Origin: an uncultured Oscillospiraceae bacterium
GTDB lineage: Bacteria > Bacillota > Clostridia > Oscillospirales > Oscillospiraceae
Direction: 5' to 3'
Assembly: GCA_947623745.1 (NCBI GenBank)
Contig: CANQHN010000014.1
Location: 1-64,000 of the forward strand
Length of the DNA: 64,000 bases
The position numbers and the translations under genes were made by a program. Under the pieces are notes generated by a model. The model searched no databases. It worked only from the letters and a program-made list of their open reading frames with translations, and had not been told where the DNA came from. Positions 52,193 to 63,046 of this stretch are shown here, in pieces. Numbering within the stretch: the first letter of the stretch is position 1; every line of letters begins with the position of its first letter.

Positions 52193-53170
52193 TCACCGCA
52201 CCCCCTCGTCAGAAGAAGCCTGCTCCATTCCATTTTCAGCCACAGGGGCTGAAAATTCCATATCCGCAGGCTCCTTCTTCCTCTCCCCACAAAGCCGGTT
52301 TTCGGCTTTGCGGGGGCCCCGTTCAAGTGCGTCCAGGATGGCCGCCCTGGCCTGCTCCACGGTGTAGACGGAGGGGTCCACATCCACGTCCAGCGCCCGC
52401 AGGCGGTGGAACACCCGGGTCATCTGGGGCACGCCCAGGCCCATGGCCTCCAGCTGCTCCCCGTGGCGGAACACCTCCCGGGGCGTCCCCTGGAGGGGGA
52501 TCCTGGCGTCGTTGACCACCACCAGGCGGTCCACGGTGCGGGCCACCTCCTCCATGGAGTGGGACACCAGGATGATGGTGGCCCCCCGGGCCTGGTGGTA
52601 GTCCCGGATGTTGCTCAAAATGGCCTCCACCCCCACCGGGTCCAGCCCGGCGGTGGGCTCGTCCAGGATGAGCACCTTGGGCTCCATGGCGATGACCCCG
52701 GCGATGGCCACCCGGCGCTTCTGGCCGCCGGACAGCTCAAAGGGGGACTTGTCCAGCTGGTCGTCCCGCAGGCCCACGAAGTAGGCCGCCTGGCGCACCC
52801 GCCGGTCGATCTCCCCCTCGTCCAGGCCCATGTTTCTGGGGCCGAAGGAGATGTCCTTGTACACTGTCTCCTCAAAGAGCTGGTACTCGGGGTACTGGAA
52901 CACCAGCCCCACCTGGAACCGGGTGCGGCGGGTGGTTTTGGGGTCGGACCAGATGTCCTGCCCCTGGAAAAGGACCTGGCCGGAGGTGGGCTTGAGCAGC
53001 CCGTTCAGGTGCTGGATCAGGGTGGATTTGCCCGAGCCGGTGTGGCCGATCACTCCCAGGTACTCCCCGGGGTAGGCGGCGAAGTCCACGCTGTCCAGCG
53101 CGGTGTGCTCGAAGGGCGTGCCCGCCGAGTAGGTGTGGGTCAGGCCCTTGGTCTCAATGATGGGGTCCAT
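52193..53170 (-). CDS. ecfA2: Energy-coupling factor ATPase EcfA2
   Basis: ATPase of the ECF transporter. The 325 residues carry Walker A GHTGSGKST, the Q-loop FQYPEYQLFE, signature LSGGQKRR and Walker B VLILDEPTAG, with the switch His in SHSMEEVA. The C-terminus from about 280 is a long acidic extension (KKEPADMEFSAPVAENGM) that is not conserved. ATG 53170 is preferred over 53182 because AAAGGATGG lies before it. Pairs with EcfA1 as the heterodimer. Confidence 0.93.
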   Translation of the reverse strand: MDPIIETKGLTHTYSAGTPFEHTALDSVDFAAYPGEYLGVIGHTGSGKSTLIQHLNGLLKPTSGQVLFQGQDIWSDPKTTRRTRFQVGLVFQYPEYQLFEETVYKDISFGPRNMGLDEGEIDRRVRQAAYFVGLRDDQLDKSPFELSGGQKRRVAIAGVIAMEPKVLILDEPTAGLDPVGVEAILSNIRDYHQARGATIILVSHSMEEVARTVDRLVVVNDARIPLQGTPREVFRHGEQLEAMGLGVPQMTRVFHRLRALDVDVDPSVYTVEQARAAILDALERGPRKAENRLCGERKKEPADMEFSAPVAENGMEQASSDEGVR

Positions 53171-53279
53171 GTAGTTTTCCATCCTTTGCGGTAGTGGTGC
53201 ATGCTCCCGGCGCCGCAGGCCACAAATTCCTGTCTGGTGCCGTCGGAGTCACGCCCGGAAAGTGCGTAGGAAAAAAGCG

Positions 53280-54122
53280 TCAGGCCAGCAGGGCGGCCAG
53301 GGCCTGGGCGCACTCCTCGTCGGAGAGGGCGTCCAGGGGCACGTCCAGCCCCTCCTGCCGCAGCTGCCAGAGCAGCTGGGTGGTCTGGGGGACGGTGAGC
53401 CCGACGGTCGCCAGGCCCTCCACGTCCTGAAAGACCTGTTTGGGGGCGCCGTCGGCCACTATCTTTCCCTTGGACATGACGATGAGCCGGTCGGCTTGGG
53501 CGGCCTCGTCCATGTGGTGGGTGATGAGCACCACAGTGACCCCCCGCTCCCGGTTGAGGGCCTTGATGGTCCGCATCACGTCGGCCCGGCCAATGGGATC
53601 CAGCATGGCGGTAGGCTCGTCCAGCACCACGCACCGGGGCCGCATGGCGATGACCCCGGCGATGGCCACCCGCTGCTTCTGCCCGCCGGACAGGAGATGG
53701 GGGGCGTGCTCCCGGAACTTGTACATCCCCACGGCCTTCAGCGCGTCGTCCACCCGCTGCCGGATCTCCGCCGGGGGGACGCCCAGGTTCTCCGGGGCGA
53801 AGGCCACGTCCTCCTCCACCACGTTGGCCACGATCTGGTTGTCCGGGTTCTGAAAGACCATGCCCACAGTGCGGCGGATGTCCAGCAGTTTCTCCTCGTC
53901 CCTGGTGTCCACGCCGTCCACATAGACCGTGCCGCCGGAGGGAAGCAGGATAGCGTTCATGTGCTTGGCCAGGGTGGATTTCCCCGAGCCGTTGTGGCCC
54001 AGCACCGCCACAAAGGACCCCTCCGCGATGGACAGGGTCACCCCGTCCAGCACCACGGGGGAGACGCCCTCCGGGCCGGTGTAGGCAAAGCGCAGGTCTT
54101 GGGTCTGGATGATGTTCTGCAT
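53280..54122 (-). CDS. ecfA1: Energy-coupling factor ATPase EcfA1
   Basis: First ATPase of the ECF module, 280 residues, with Walker A GHNGSGKST, FQNPDNQIV, signature LSGGQKQR, Walker B CVVLDEPTAM and the switch His in THHMDEAA. ATG 54122 follows GAGGGA at 6 nt. The in-frame extension to 54203 is read from a repeat element and is not part of the protein. About 110 bp separate it from ecfA2. The module should import vitamins such as riboflavin, thiamine or folate depending on S components elsewhere. Confidence 0.93.
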   Translation of the reverse strand: MQNIIQTQDLRFAYTGPEGVSPVVLDGVTLSIAEGSFVAVLGHNGSGKSTLAKHMNAILLPSGGTVYVDGVDTRDEEKLLDIRRTVGMVFQNPDNQIVANVVEEDVAFAPENLGVPPAEIRQRVDDALKAVGMYKFREHAPHLLSGGQKQRVAIAGVIAMRPRCVVLDEPTAMLDPIGRADVMRTIKALNRERGVTVVLITHHMDEAAQADRLIVMSKGKIVADGAPKQVFQDVEGLATVGLTVPQTTQLLWQLRQEGLDVPLDALSDEECAQALAALLA

Positions 54123-54136
54123 AACAAATCCCTCAT

Positions 54137-54216
54137 TTGAGATTGGAGAGTGGAGAGTGGAGATTGGAGATGGTGAGAAGTGAAAAAAATCTTCACGCTC
54201 CAATCTTCAATCTCAA
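54137..54216. repeat. Palindromic GAGAGTGGAGATTG-type repeat, copy 3
   Basis: Arms TTGAGATTG (54137-54145) and CAATCTCAA (54208-54216) enclose GGAGAGTGGAGAGTGGAG and its imperfect complement. It lies between the methyltransferase and ecfA1 genes and includes the methyltransferase stop codon. Confidence 0.78.
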
Positions 54217-55079
54217 CTCTGTTTTTTCCACCGTCCGGCGGCCCCGCAGGGCAGCACCAGGCCGGTCTGGGTGACGGGCAGGCCCAGCTCGTCGGAGACG
54301 GCCCGGCCGCCGAATTTTTTGGAGATCAGCGTCTCCAGGAGGTAGGTCAGCACCCCGGGGGCCAGCCCGGTGGTGTAGGAGTTCAGAATGACGAACAGGG
54401 GGTCGTCCGACAGTACGCCGGACACCAGCTCCACGAAGGGGTACAGGCTCTCCTCCAGCTTCCACACCTCGCCGGAGGGACCCCGGCCGTAGCTGGGCGG
54501 GTCCATGATGACGGCGTCGTACCGCCGGCCCCGGCGGATCTCCCGCTCCACGAACTTGGCGCAGTCGTCCACGATCCAGCGGATGGGGGCGTCCTCCAGA
54601 CCGGAGCTCCTGGCGTTCTCCCGGGCCCACTGGACCATCCCCCTGGCCGCGTCCACGTGGCACACGCTGGCCCCCGCGGCAGCGCAGGCCACGGTGGCCG
54701 CCCCGGTGTAGGCGAACAGGTTGAGCACACTGACGGGCCGCCCGGCGGCCTGGATCTGCTCCCGGGCCCAGTCCCAGTTGGCCGCCTGCTCGGGGAACAG
54801 GCCGGTGTGCTTGAAGTTCATGGGCTTGACGTTGAAGGTGAGCCCGCCGTAGGACACCGTCCACCGCTCGGGCATGGACCTGTTCTCCCACTTCCCGCCC
54901 CCGGTGGAGGAGCGGGCGTAGCGCCCGGCGTTGTACTTCCAGCCCCGGTGGGTGCGGGGGGTGTTCCAGATGGCCTGGGGATCGGGGCGCACCAGCAGCT
55001 GGTCTCCCCAGCGCTCCAGCTTCTCCCCCGCGCCGCAGTCCAGCAGCTCATAGTCCCGCCAGTGCTCCGCAACCCACAT
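54213..55079 (-). CDS. SAM-dependent methyltransferase, RlmI/RlmK-like
   Basis: A 288-residue class I methyltransferase. The SAM loop is VLNLFAYTGAATVA, an acidic loop VDAARGMVQWARENA follows, and the target-binding motif is MDPPSYGRG, as in the rRNA large-subunit m5C family (RlmI, RlmK). No PUA domain is present. ATG 55079 follows GGAAAGGTG; the ORF is open to 55127. It has its own promoter and may lead the operon that runs on to cvpA. The substrate (rRNA or other) is not proved by sequence. Confidence 0.82.
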   Translation of the reverse strand: MWVAEHWRDYELLDCGAGEKLERWGDQLLVRPDPQAIWNTPRTHRGWKYNAGRYARSSTGGGKWENRSMPERWTVSYGGLTFNVKPMNFKHTGLFPEQAANWDWAREQIQAAGRPVSVLNLFAYTGAATVACAAAGASVCHVDAARGMVQWARENARSSGLEDAPIRWIVDDCAKFVEREIRRGRRYDAVIMDPPSYGRGPSGEVWKLEESLYPFVELVSGVLSDDPLFVILNSYTTGLAPGVLTYLLETLISKKFGGRAVSDELGLPVTQTGLVLPCGAAGRWKKQS

Positions 55080-55117
55080 AAGGACACACCTTTCCATGAT
55101 AATCAGCTTGATTTGAT

Positions 55118-55146
55118 AGTATACCATTTTCCCGCCCCCGCGTCAA
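55118..55146 (-). promoter_or_regulatory. Methyltransferase/ECF operon promoter
   Basis: Minus-strand TTGACG (55146-55141), 17-nt spacer, TATACT (55123-55118). Confidence 0.78.
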
Positions 55147-55195
55147 TGGAAAAACGCCGCTCCTCCGGGCCGCTCCTCCGGGCCGCTTTTCCCCC

Positions 55196-55224
55196 TTGCG
55201 CCGGGGCGGGTCCGGGAGTAAAAT
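55196..55224 (+). promoter_or_regulatory. Lipoprotein gene promoter
   Basis: TTGCGC (55196-55201), 17-nt spacer, TAAAAT (55219-55224), 32 bp before the ATG. Confidence 0.65.
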
Positions 55225-55256
55225 ACACAGTATCACTGAAAAGGAGGCGGTCCCTG

Positions 55257-56588
55257 ATGCGCCGGGCGCTGTGTGTCGTGCTCTGTGTCCTTCTGCTGTC
55301 CTCCTGCGCCCCGCGGCAGGGGATAGAGGTGCCCCCCTCCGGCCCTGCTCCGGCGGATATCGCCGCCGCCGTCGCGGAGCGGCAGGCCACTCTCCCGGCC
55401 ATGGAGGCGCTGGGGCCCGGGGACGACGCCTTCTCCGGCTACCTGGAGGACTACTACCAGCTGGACGCCGCGGAGCTGGAGGACGGGGCGGTCCGCTTCG
55501 CCGCCGGGGCCCAGGCCAGTGAGATCGCGGTGCTGCTGTTCTCCACCCAGGAGGGCGCGGAGAACGCCTCGGCCGCGCTGGAGGACTACCTGGAGCGGCG
55601 GACCGGGGAGTTCACCGGCTACGCCCCCCAGCAGGCCGCCCTGGCGGAGGATGGGCGGGCACTATGCCAAGGCTGCTATGCGGCGCTGCTCATCTGCCCG
55701 GACGCGGACGGGGCGGAGGAGGTCTTTTTCGCCTGCCTCAACGGCGAGCCTCTCCCGGAGCCTATCCCCTCCCCTGAGCCTGGTTCCAGTTCAGAGCCCT
55801 CTGGGCCGGGAGCCAGCCCGGAGCCAGAATCTGAAACAGAACCCCCTGCGGAGCCGGTCCCCGTGCCGGCCCCTGAACCTGAACCGGTCCCAGAACCGGA
55901 ATCCGTCCCGGAATCGGAGAACAGCCAGGACCCCACCCCGGGACCGGAGTCCAGCTCTGAACCGGAGCCCTCCCCCCCTTCGGATGCCAATGAGCGCTTT
56001 GACGCCGATGCGGTGCTGGCCGCCTGGCGCGGCGGGGACCAGTCGTCCCTGACCAGGAAGGAGCAGACCGTTCTGGACGCCTGCCGGACGGTGATCGACA
56101 CCTTCCTGACGGCCGATATGACGGACCTGGAGGAAGAGCAGACCATCCACGACTGGATGGTGGGCTGGGGGCGGTACGACGAGAACGCCCTGGCCCACAC
56201 CCCGGGCAGCCAGCCCCTCCCCGACAGCGACAACCCCTACGGCTTTTTCACCCGGCGCCAGGGGATCTGCCTGGGCTACGCCTCCACCTTCCAGCTGTTC
56301 ATGGACCTGCTGGACATCGAGTGCATCACCGTCTACGGCTGGGCCTACGCCGATCAGGAGGACCACGCCTGGAACATGGTGCGCCTGGACGGGAAATGGT
56401 ACTGCGTGGATGTGACCTGGGACGACCCCATCACCGGGGCGGAGCTGTCCACCATGGCGGCCTGGACGGACCCCATCGACCCCGGACTGCCCGCCGCCCT
56501 GTACCGCAGGTACTTCAACGTCACCAGCGACTTCCTGCGCCAGACCCAGCACGACTGGGATGCCGAGGGCGTCCCGGAGGCGGAATAA
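55257..56588 (+). CDS. Lipoprotein with DUF4358-like and transglutaminase-like domains
   Basis: A secreted lipoprotein of 443 residues. The signal peptide ends in the lipobox LSSC with Cys17. Residues 25-155 resemble DUF4358 (SGYLEDYYQLD; GAQASEIAVLLF; FTGYAPQQAAL). A Pro/Glu/Ser-rich linker (about 165-245) leads to a transglutaminase-like core with triad Cys338 (QGICLGYAS), His370 (DHAWN) and Asp385 (CVDVTWDD). The enzyme could act on wall peptides or only bind them. ATG 55257 follows AAGGAGG. It is monocistronic and faces groEL. Confidence 0.82.
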   Translation: MRRALCVVLCVLLLSSCAPRQGIEVPPSGPAPADIAAAVAERQATLPAMEALGPGDDAFSGYLEDYYQLDAAELEDGAVRFAAGAQASEIAVLLFSTQEGAENASAALEDYLERRTGEFTGYAPQQAALAEDGRALCQGCYAALLICPDADGAEEVFFACLNGEPLPEPIPSPEPGSSSEPSGPGASPEPESETEPPAEPVPVPAPEPEPVPEPESVPESENSQDPTPGPESSSEPEPSPPSDANERFDADAVLAAWRGGDQSSLTRKEQTVLDACRTVIDTFLTADMTDLEEEQTIHDWMVGWGRYDENALAHTPGSQPLPDSDNPYGFFTRRQGICLGYASTFQLFMDLLDIECITVYGWAYADQEDHAWNMVRLDGKWYCVDVTWDDPITGAELSTMAAWTDPIDPGLPAALYRRYFNVTSDFLRQTQHDWDAEGVPEAE

Positions 56589-56592
56589 CATT

Positions 56593-56626
56593 GAAAAACG
56601 CCCTGCGGCCGGTGGCCGCAGGGCGT
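56593..56626 (-). terminator. groEL terminator
   Basis: A 13-bp stem (ACGCCCTGCGGCC / GGCCGCAGGGCGT, loop GGT); on the minus strand it is followed by TTTTTC. The plus side is weaker but may also stop the lipoprotein transcript. Confidence 0.85.
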
Positions 56627-56641
56627 CTGCTTTCGCAGGAT

Positions 56642-58273
<1,632 letters not shown>

Positions 58274-58326
58274 TTACCTCCAAATTGAATATAAAATTAG
58301 GAATGAGGGATCAGGCGTGTTTCGGC

Positions 58327-58920
<594 letters not shown>

Positions 58921-59856
58921 CTATGTCTGAAATCCCGGTGCCGGGGCGTAGCCGGCCCCCGCGGGATAGAAGAAGTTCACCTTTTTCTCCGACAGGCGCA
59001 CAGTGAACTGCCTGTCATGCAGCACCTCGCCGTCCACCACGGCCACAAATTCCTCCGAGGCGGAGAAGGTGATCTCCCTCCCCTTCCAGGGGGTGATGTA
59101 CTGGGGATACTTCCGGTACTGCCCCTTGCCGTACTGTCCCACCAGGCGGGCCAAGGTGAGCAGGCTCACGTCCCGCACCACCAGCATGTCCAGCACCCCG
59201 TCGTCTGGCATGGCCTCCCCCACCGGCATGAACCCGCCGCCGTAGTAGCGGCCGTTGCACACGCACACGATGGCGGTGGGGCGGTTTTCCCAGTCCAGGC
59301 CACCCATCCTCACGGTCATGGGCCGGGAGATGCCCTTGAACAGCACCTGCTCCACCAGGGAGAGGAGGTAGGCCCCCCGCCCCGAGACAAAGTGCCAGTT
59401 CTTGAACTTGTGGACCCCCTCGGCGATGCGGGCGTCCACCCCGGCGCACACCACGTCCAGGCCCAGCAGGCCGTTGCAGTCCATCAGGTCGAAGGACGCC
59501 TGGGGCCCGGCGGCCAGGGCCTCCAGGTCGGAGAACAGCTCCCGGAAATGGGGACCGAAGATTTTCAGAAAGTCGTTGCCCGTCCCCTTGGGCACGTTGG
59601 TGACCGCTACGTGGGGCAGGCCCGCCGCGGCGTTGACCACCTCGTTGAGGGTGCCGTCCCCGCCGCAGGCGTAGATGCGCAGGGACTCCTGGCCGGCGGC
59701 GGCCCGGGCGGCGATGCGCCGGGCGTCCCCCTCCCCCTCTGTGAAGGCCACCTCGTGGGGGAAGGACAGGGCGGCCAGCTTTTTCTCCAGGAGGGCGGTG
59801 GAGTTCTTCTTCCCCGCCGCCGGGTTGATGATGAACAGATGGCGCACAGGCCTCAC
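58921..59856 (-). CDS. YegS/DagK-family lipid kinase
   Basis: Diacylglycerol-kinase catalytic domain protein of 311 residues that phosphorylates diacylglycerol or a related lipid at the membrane. FIINPAAGKK at the N-terminus, the nucleotide motif GGDGTLNEV and PKGTGNDFLK are typical, with the C-terminal beta domain ending FFYPAGAGYAP. The start is a GTG at 59856; spacing to TGAGGAT is short, so the exact start is uncertain. It begins four bases after the methyltransferase stop, so the two are co-transcribed. Confidence 0.9.
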   Translation of the reverse strand: MRPVRHLFIINPAAGKKNSTALLEKKLAALSFPHEVAFTEGEGDARRIAARAAAGQESLRIYACGGDGTLNEVVNAAAGLPHVAVTNVPKGTGNDFLKIFGPHFRELFSDLEALAAGPQASFDLMDCNGLLGLDVVCAGVDARIAEGVHKFKNWHFVSGRGAYLLSLVEQVLFKGISRPMTVRMGGLDWENRPTAIVCVCNGRYYGGGFMPVGEAMPDDGVLDMLVVRDVSLLTLARLVGQYGKGQYRKYPQYITPWKGREITFSASEEFVAVVDGEVLHDRQFTVRLSEKKVNFFYPAGAGYAPAPGFQT

Positions 59857-59860
59857 ATCC

Positions 59861-60976
59861 TCACAGGTACATGAATAGGTCGCACTTGAGCATCCCGTTA
59901 TACAGCTTGCGCTTCTTGTCCGCCTGCCTGCCGAAGGTGCGCTCGAACTCGGTGTGGGAGGAGAGCAGATACAGCTTCCAGCTGTCAGGGAACTTCCGCC
60001 AGGCCTGGCCGAAGGCCCGGTACAGGTCCTCGGCCTCCTTCCGCTCCATCACCCGCTCCCCGTAGGGCGGGTTGGTGACCACCCGGCCGGAGAGCCCGCC
60101 CCAGTGGAACCGGGTGGCGTCGGCAACCTCGAAGCTCACGGTGTCGTCCACCTCGGCCAGCTCGGCATTGTGCCGGGAGAGCTCCACGGCGGCGGGGTCG
60201 ATGTCCCCGCCCCAGATCTCGTAGCTGCCGTGGAACTCCTTGTCCATGGCCTCGCCGGCGGCGTCCAGCCAGTACCGCTGGTCCAGCCACCTCCACCTCT
60301 GGGCGGAAAAGCTGCGGTTCAGGCCGGGGGCCCGGTTTTTGGCGATGAGGGCGGCCTCGATGGGGATGGTCCCGCTGCCGCAGAAGGGGTCGCACAGGGG
60401 GTCCCTCCCCCGGTACCGGGAGAGGAGCACCATGGCGGCGGCCAGGGTCTCCCGCAGGGGGGCGGCCACTCCCTGGGCCCGGTAGCCCCGCTTGTGCAGG
60501 CCGGGGCCGGTGGTGTCCAGCATGAGGACGGCCTCGTCCTTCATGATGGAGAACTGGATCTGGTACAGGGCCCCCGTCTCGGGCAGGCGCTCCAGGCCGT
60601 ATTTGGCCCCCAGCCGGGCGGACACCGCCTTTTTCACGATGGACTGGCAGGCGGGCACCGAGTGCAGGGCGCTGTCCAGGCTGTGGCCCTTCACCGGGAA
60701 CCGGCCGTCCCGGGGGATGAAGCGCTCCCAGGGCAGGGCCCGGGTCCCCTCGAACAGGGCGTCGAAGCTCCCCGCCGGGAAGGTCCCCAGCACCAGCAGC
60801 ACCCGCTCCCCGGTGCGCAGGGCCAGGTTCAGCCGGGGCAGGTCCTTGGGCGCGCCGGAGCACAGCACCCGGCCGTTCTCCGCGCGCACGTCGGGCATCT
60901 CCAGCCAGCGCAGCTCGTCGGCGCACAGGCCCTCCAGGCCGAACAGGGTGGGGACGGCGAAATCCAGCTTATCCAT
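59861..60976 (-). CDS. THUMP-domain RNA methyltransferase (RlmL-N-like)
   Basis: A 371-residue class I RNA methyltransferase with an N-terminal THUMP domain (about 1-155) and a methyltransferase domain. CDPFCGSGTIPIEAALIAKN is the SAM-binding region and VVTNPPYGERV carries the N2-guanosine motif NPPY, as in the N-terminal half of RlmL. It likely modifies 23S rRNA G2445, but the exact site is inferred. The start ATG follows AGGAGGAG. Operon with the lipid kinase gene. Confidence 0.92.
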   Translation of the reverse strand: MDKLDFAVPTLFGLEGLCADELRWLEMPDVRAENGRVLCSGAPKDLPRLNLALRTGERVLLVLGTFPAGSFDALFEGTRALPWERFIPRDGRFPVKGHSLDSALHSVPACQSIVKKAVSARLGAKYGLERLPETGALYQIQFSIMKDEAVLMLDTTGPGLHKRGYRAQGVAAPLRETLAAAMVLLSRYRGRDPLCDPFCGSGTIPIEAALIAKNRAPGLNRSFSAQRWRWLDQRYWLDAAGEAMDKEFHGSYEIWGGDIDPAAVELSRHNAELAEVDDTVSFEVADATRFHWGGLSGRVVTNPPYGERVMERKEAEDLYRAFGQAWRKFPDSWKLYLLSSHTEFERTFGRQADKKRKLYNGMLKCDLFMYL

Positions 60977-61008
60977 GAGGCTCCTCCTGTTTTTCCGCTG
61001 TTTCCTCT

Positions 61009-61037
61009 AGTATAGCGGATACCGGGGCGATGCGCAA
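61009..61037 (-). promoter_or_regulatory. Promoter of the THUMP methyltransferase / lipid kinase operon
   Basis: Minus-strand TTGCGC (61037-61032), 17-nt spacer, TATACT (61014-61009). No clear promoter was found for the opposite nfeD gene. Confidence 0.72.
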
Positions 61038-61155
61038 ACTATTTTCCGCGGGATCAAAAATCTCTCTGGTTTTTTTCCGGAAACTGTGGTATTCTATAAA
61101 GTAGGGAGAGTATAGCCTCTTTCCGTCCCTTCCAACGACACAGAAAGGAGCGAGT

Positions 61156-61584
61156 ATGGGACCGAGCATATTCTGGCTTGTGGCTATGATCGCCTTCGCC
61201 GCGGCCGAGGGCCTCACCGTGGGGCTGACCTGTATCTGGTTCGCCGTGGGCTCCCTGGGGGCGCTGTTCGCCGCCCGGCTGGGCGGACCGCTGTGGCTGC
61301 AGATCGCGGTATTCGTGGTCCTGTCCGCCGCCGCTCTGGCCCTCATCCGTCCCCTGGCGGTGAAGCTGCTGGAGGCCAAGCGCACCCCCACCAACGCCGA
61401 CCGGGTCATCGGCTGCACCGGGCAGGTGACCCAGGACATCGACAACACCTGCGGCAAGGGCCAGGTGAACGTGTCCGGCCAGATCTGGAGCGCCCGCAGC
61501 GAATACGGCACAGTCATCCCCGCCGGGACGCAGGTGAAGGTGCTGCGCATCGAGGGCGTCAAGGTATTCGTAGAAGCCGAGTGA
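61156..61584 (+). CDS. NfeD-family membrane protein
   Basis: A 142-residue short NfeD-type protein with about three membrane segments (residues 5-65) and a C-terminal OB-fold (about 80-142, RVIGCTGQVTQDI; SEYGTVIPAGTQVKVLRI). NfeD proteins pair with SPFH proteins in the same operon and are thought to help organise membrane microdomains. The ATG at 61156 follows AAAGGAGCG. Only 39 bp separate it from the SPFH gene. Confidence 0.9.
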   Translation: MGPSIFWLVAMIAFAAAEGLTVGLTCIWFAVGSLGALFAARLGGPLWLQIAVFVVLSAAALALIRPLAVKLLEAKRTPTNADRVIGCTGQVTQDIDNTCGKGQVNVSGQIWSARSEYGTVIPAGTQVKVLRIEGVKVFVEAE

Positions 61585-61623
61585 CCAAAGAAACAGACAT
61601 AATTTTATAAGGAGGAACACAAA

Positions 61624-62583
61624 ATGGGTTTTCTGATCTCTGTCCTGCTCTGGGCCGTCCCCATCGTCTTTATCCTGGCCATCCTGGGCTCCTGCATCAA
61701 GATCGTCCCCCAGTCCCGGGCCTACGTCATTCAGCGCCTGGGCCGGTTCTACACCGTGTGGAACGAGGGCGTGAAGTTCAAGGTCCCCTTCATCGACCGG
61801 GTGGTGAAAAATGTGTCCCTGAAGGAGCAGGTGGTGGACTTCGCACCCCAGCCCGTGATCACCAAGGACAACGTGACCATGCAGATCGACTCGGTCATCT
61901 ACTTCCAGATCACCGACGCCAAGCTGTTTACCTACGGCGTGGAGCACCCCATGTCCGCCATTGAGAACCTGACCGCCACCACCCTGCGCAACATCATCGG
62001 CGACATGGACCTGGAGCAGACCCTCACCAGCCGGGACCACATCAACACCACCATGCGCTCCCTGCTGGACGAGGCCACCGACCCCTGGGGCATCAAGGTC
62101 AACCGGGTGGAGCTGAAAAACATCATGCCGCCCCGGGACATCCAGGACTCCATGGAGAAGCAGATGCGGGCCGAGCGGGAGCGCCGGGAGGCCGTCCTCC
62201 AGGCCCAGGGCAAGAAGGAGTCCCAGATCCTGGTGGCCGAGGGCGAGAAGCAGGCCGCCATCCTGAAAGCTGACGCCGCCAAGCAGGCCGCCATCCTCCA
62301 GGCCGAGGGCGCCAAGCAGGCCCGCATCCTGGCCGCCGAGGCCGAGGCCGAGGCCATTTTGAAGGTCCAGCAGGCCACCGCCGACGCCATCCGCCTCATC
62401 AACGCCGCCGCCCCCGGCGACGGGGTCATCAAGATCAAGGCGCTGGAGGCCATGGAGAAGGTGGCCGACGGCAAGGCCACCAAGATTATCATCCCCTCCG
62501 AGCTCCAGGGCCTGGCCGGCCTGGCCGCCAGCGCCAAGGCGGTGTTCGACACCGAGGACCCCAAGGCCGCTCCCAAGCAGTAA
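61624..62583 (+). CDS. SPFH/Band 7 (stomatin/QmcA-like) protein
   Basis: A 319-residue membrane-anchored SPFH protein. One N-terminal membrane segment (about 5-25) precedes KIVPQSRAYVIQRLGRFY, the family block VPFIDRVVKNVSLKEQVVDF, and TLRNIIGDMDLEQTLTSRD. A long Ala/Glu/Gln coiled coil (about 180-250) mediates oligomers. It lies in an operon with NfeD, the standard pairing, and ends at a strong terminator. Confidence 0.94.
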   Translation: MGFLISVLLWAVPIVFILAILGSCIKIVPQSRAYVIQRLGRFYTVWNEGVKFKVPFIDRVVKNVSLKEQVVDFAPQPVITKDNVTMQIDSVIYFQITDAKLFTYGVEHPMSAIENLTATTLRNIIGDMDLEQTLTSRDHINTTMRSLLDEATDPWGIKVNRVELKNIMPPRDIQDSMEKQMRAERERREAVLQAQGKKESQILVAEGEKQAAILKADAAKQAAILQAEGAKQARILAAEAEAEAILKVQQATADAIRLINAAAPGDGVIKIKALEAMEKVADGKATKIIIPSELQGLAGLAASAKAVFDTEDPKAAPKQ

Positions 62584-62593
62584 AACCGTTGAG

Positions 62594-62626
62594 AAAAGCC
62601 CTCCCGCGGAGCGGGAGGGCTTTTTT
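62594..62626. terminator. Terminator, SPFH gene / membrane protein gene
   Basis: Stem AAGCCCTCCCGC / GCGGGAGGGCTT, loop GGA, with a T-run on plus and a short T-run on minus. Confidence 0.9.
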
Positions 62627-62629
62627 ATT

Positions 62630-63040
62630 CTATTCCAGGTCCTGGATGTGCATCTTTTTCAGGTTCTCCTGCCAGTCCCGGCGGTTCTTGTAGTGCAGCC
62701 AGATGCCCCCCAGCACCGCCGTGGGGATGTTGGCCACCAGGAACACCGCCCCCGCCCGGGGCAGGGCGGCCAGAATATCCTCCGCGCTGGGGCGGTAGAC
62801 CTCCTCCTGGACCACTTCCCCGTTCACCTCCACCCTCAAATTGCCGGCGTGGGGGAGCACCGTCATGCTGAACACCAGCAGCAGGGAGAGGGCCAGGGTG
62901 AGCCCTGGCAGGATCAGCCCCAGCCACTTCCCCTTTTTACACAGCCACACCTGCAAAAGGATCACCAGGGCCACGGGGAGCAGATAGACCAGAAGCGCGA
63001 TAGGGAGCACCACCAGCAGCATGGAGGTTGTCATTGCCAT
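62630..63040 (-). CDS. Hypothetical membrane protein, 136 residues
   Basis: Not recognised. Segments at about 6-30, 38-61 and 93-113 are hydrophobic; between the second and third lies a short outer loop (GNLRVEVNGEVVQEEVYRPS). The C-terminus is cytoplasmic and basic (HYKNRRDWQENLKKMHI). The start ATG overlaps the end of the DUF2089 gene closely (6 bp apart), so they are co-transcribed, and the regulator may control it. Confidence 0.75.
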   Translation of the reverse strand: MAMTTSMLLVVLPIALLVYLLPVALVILLQVWLCKKGKWLGLILPGLTLALSLLLVFSMTVLPHAGNLRVEVNGEVVQEEVYRPSAEDILAALPRAGAVFLVANIPTAVLGGIWLHYKNRRDWQENLKKMHIQDLE

Positions 63041-63046
63041 CGTTTC

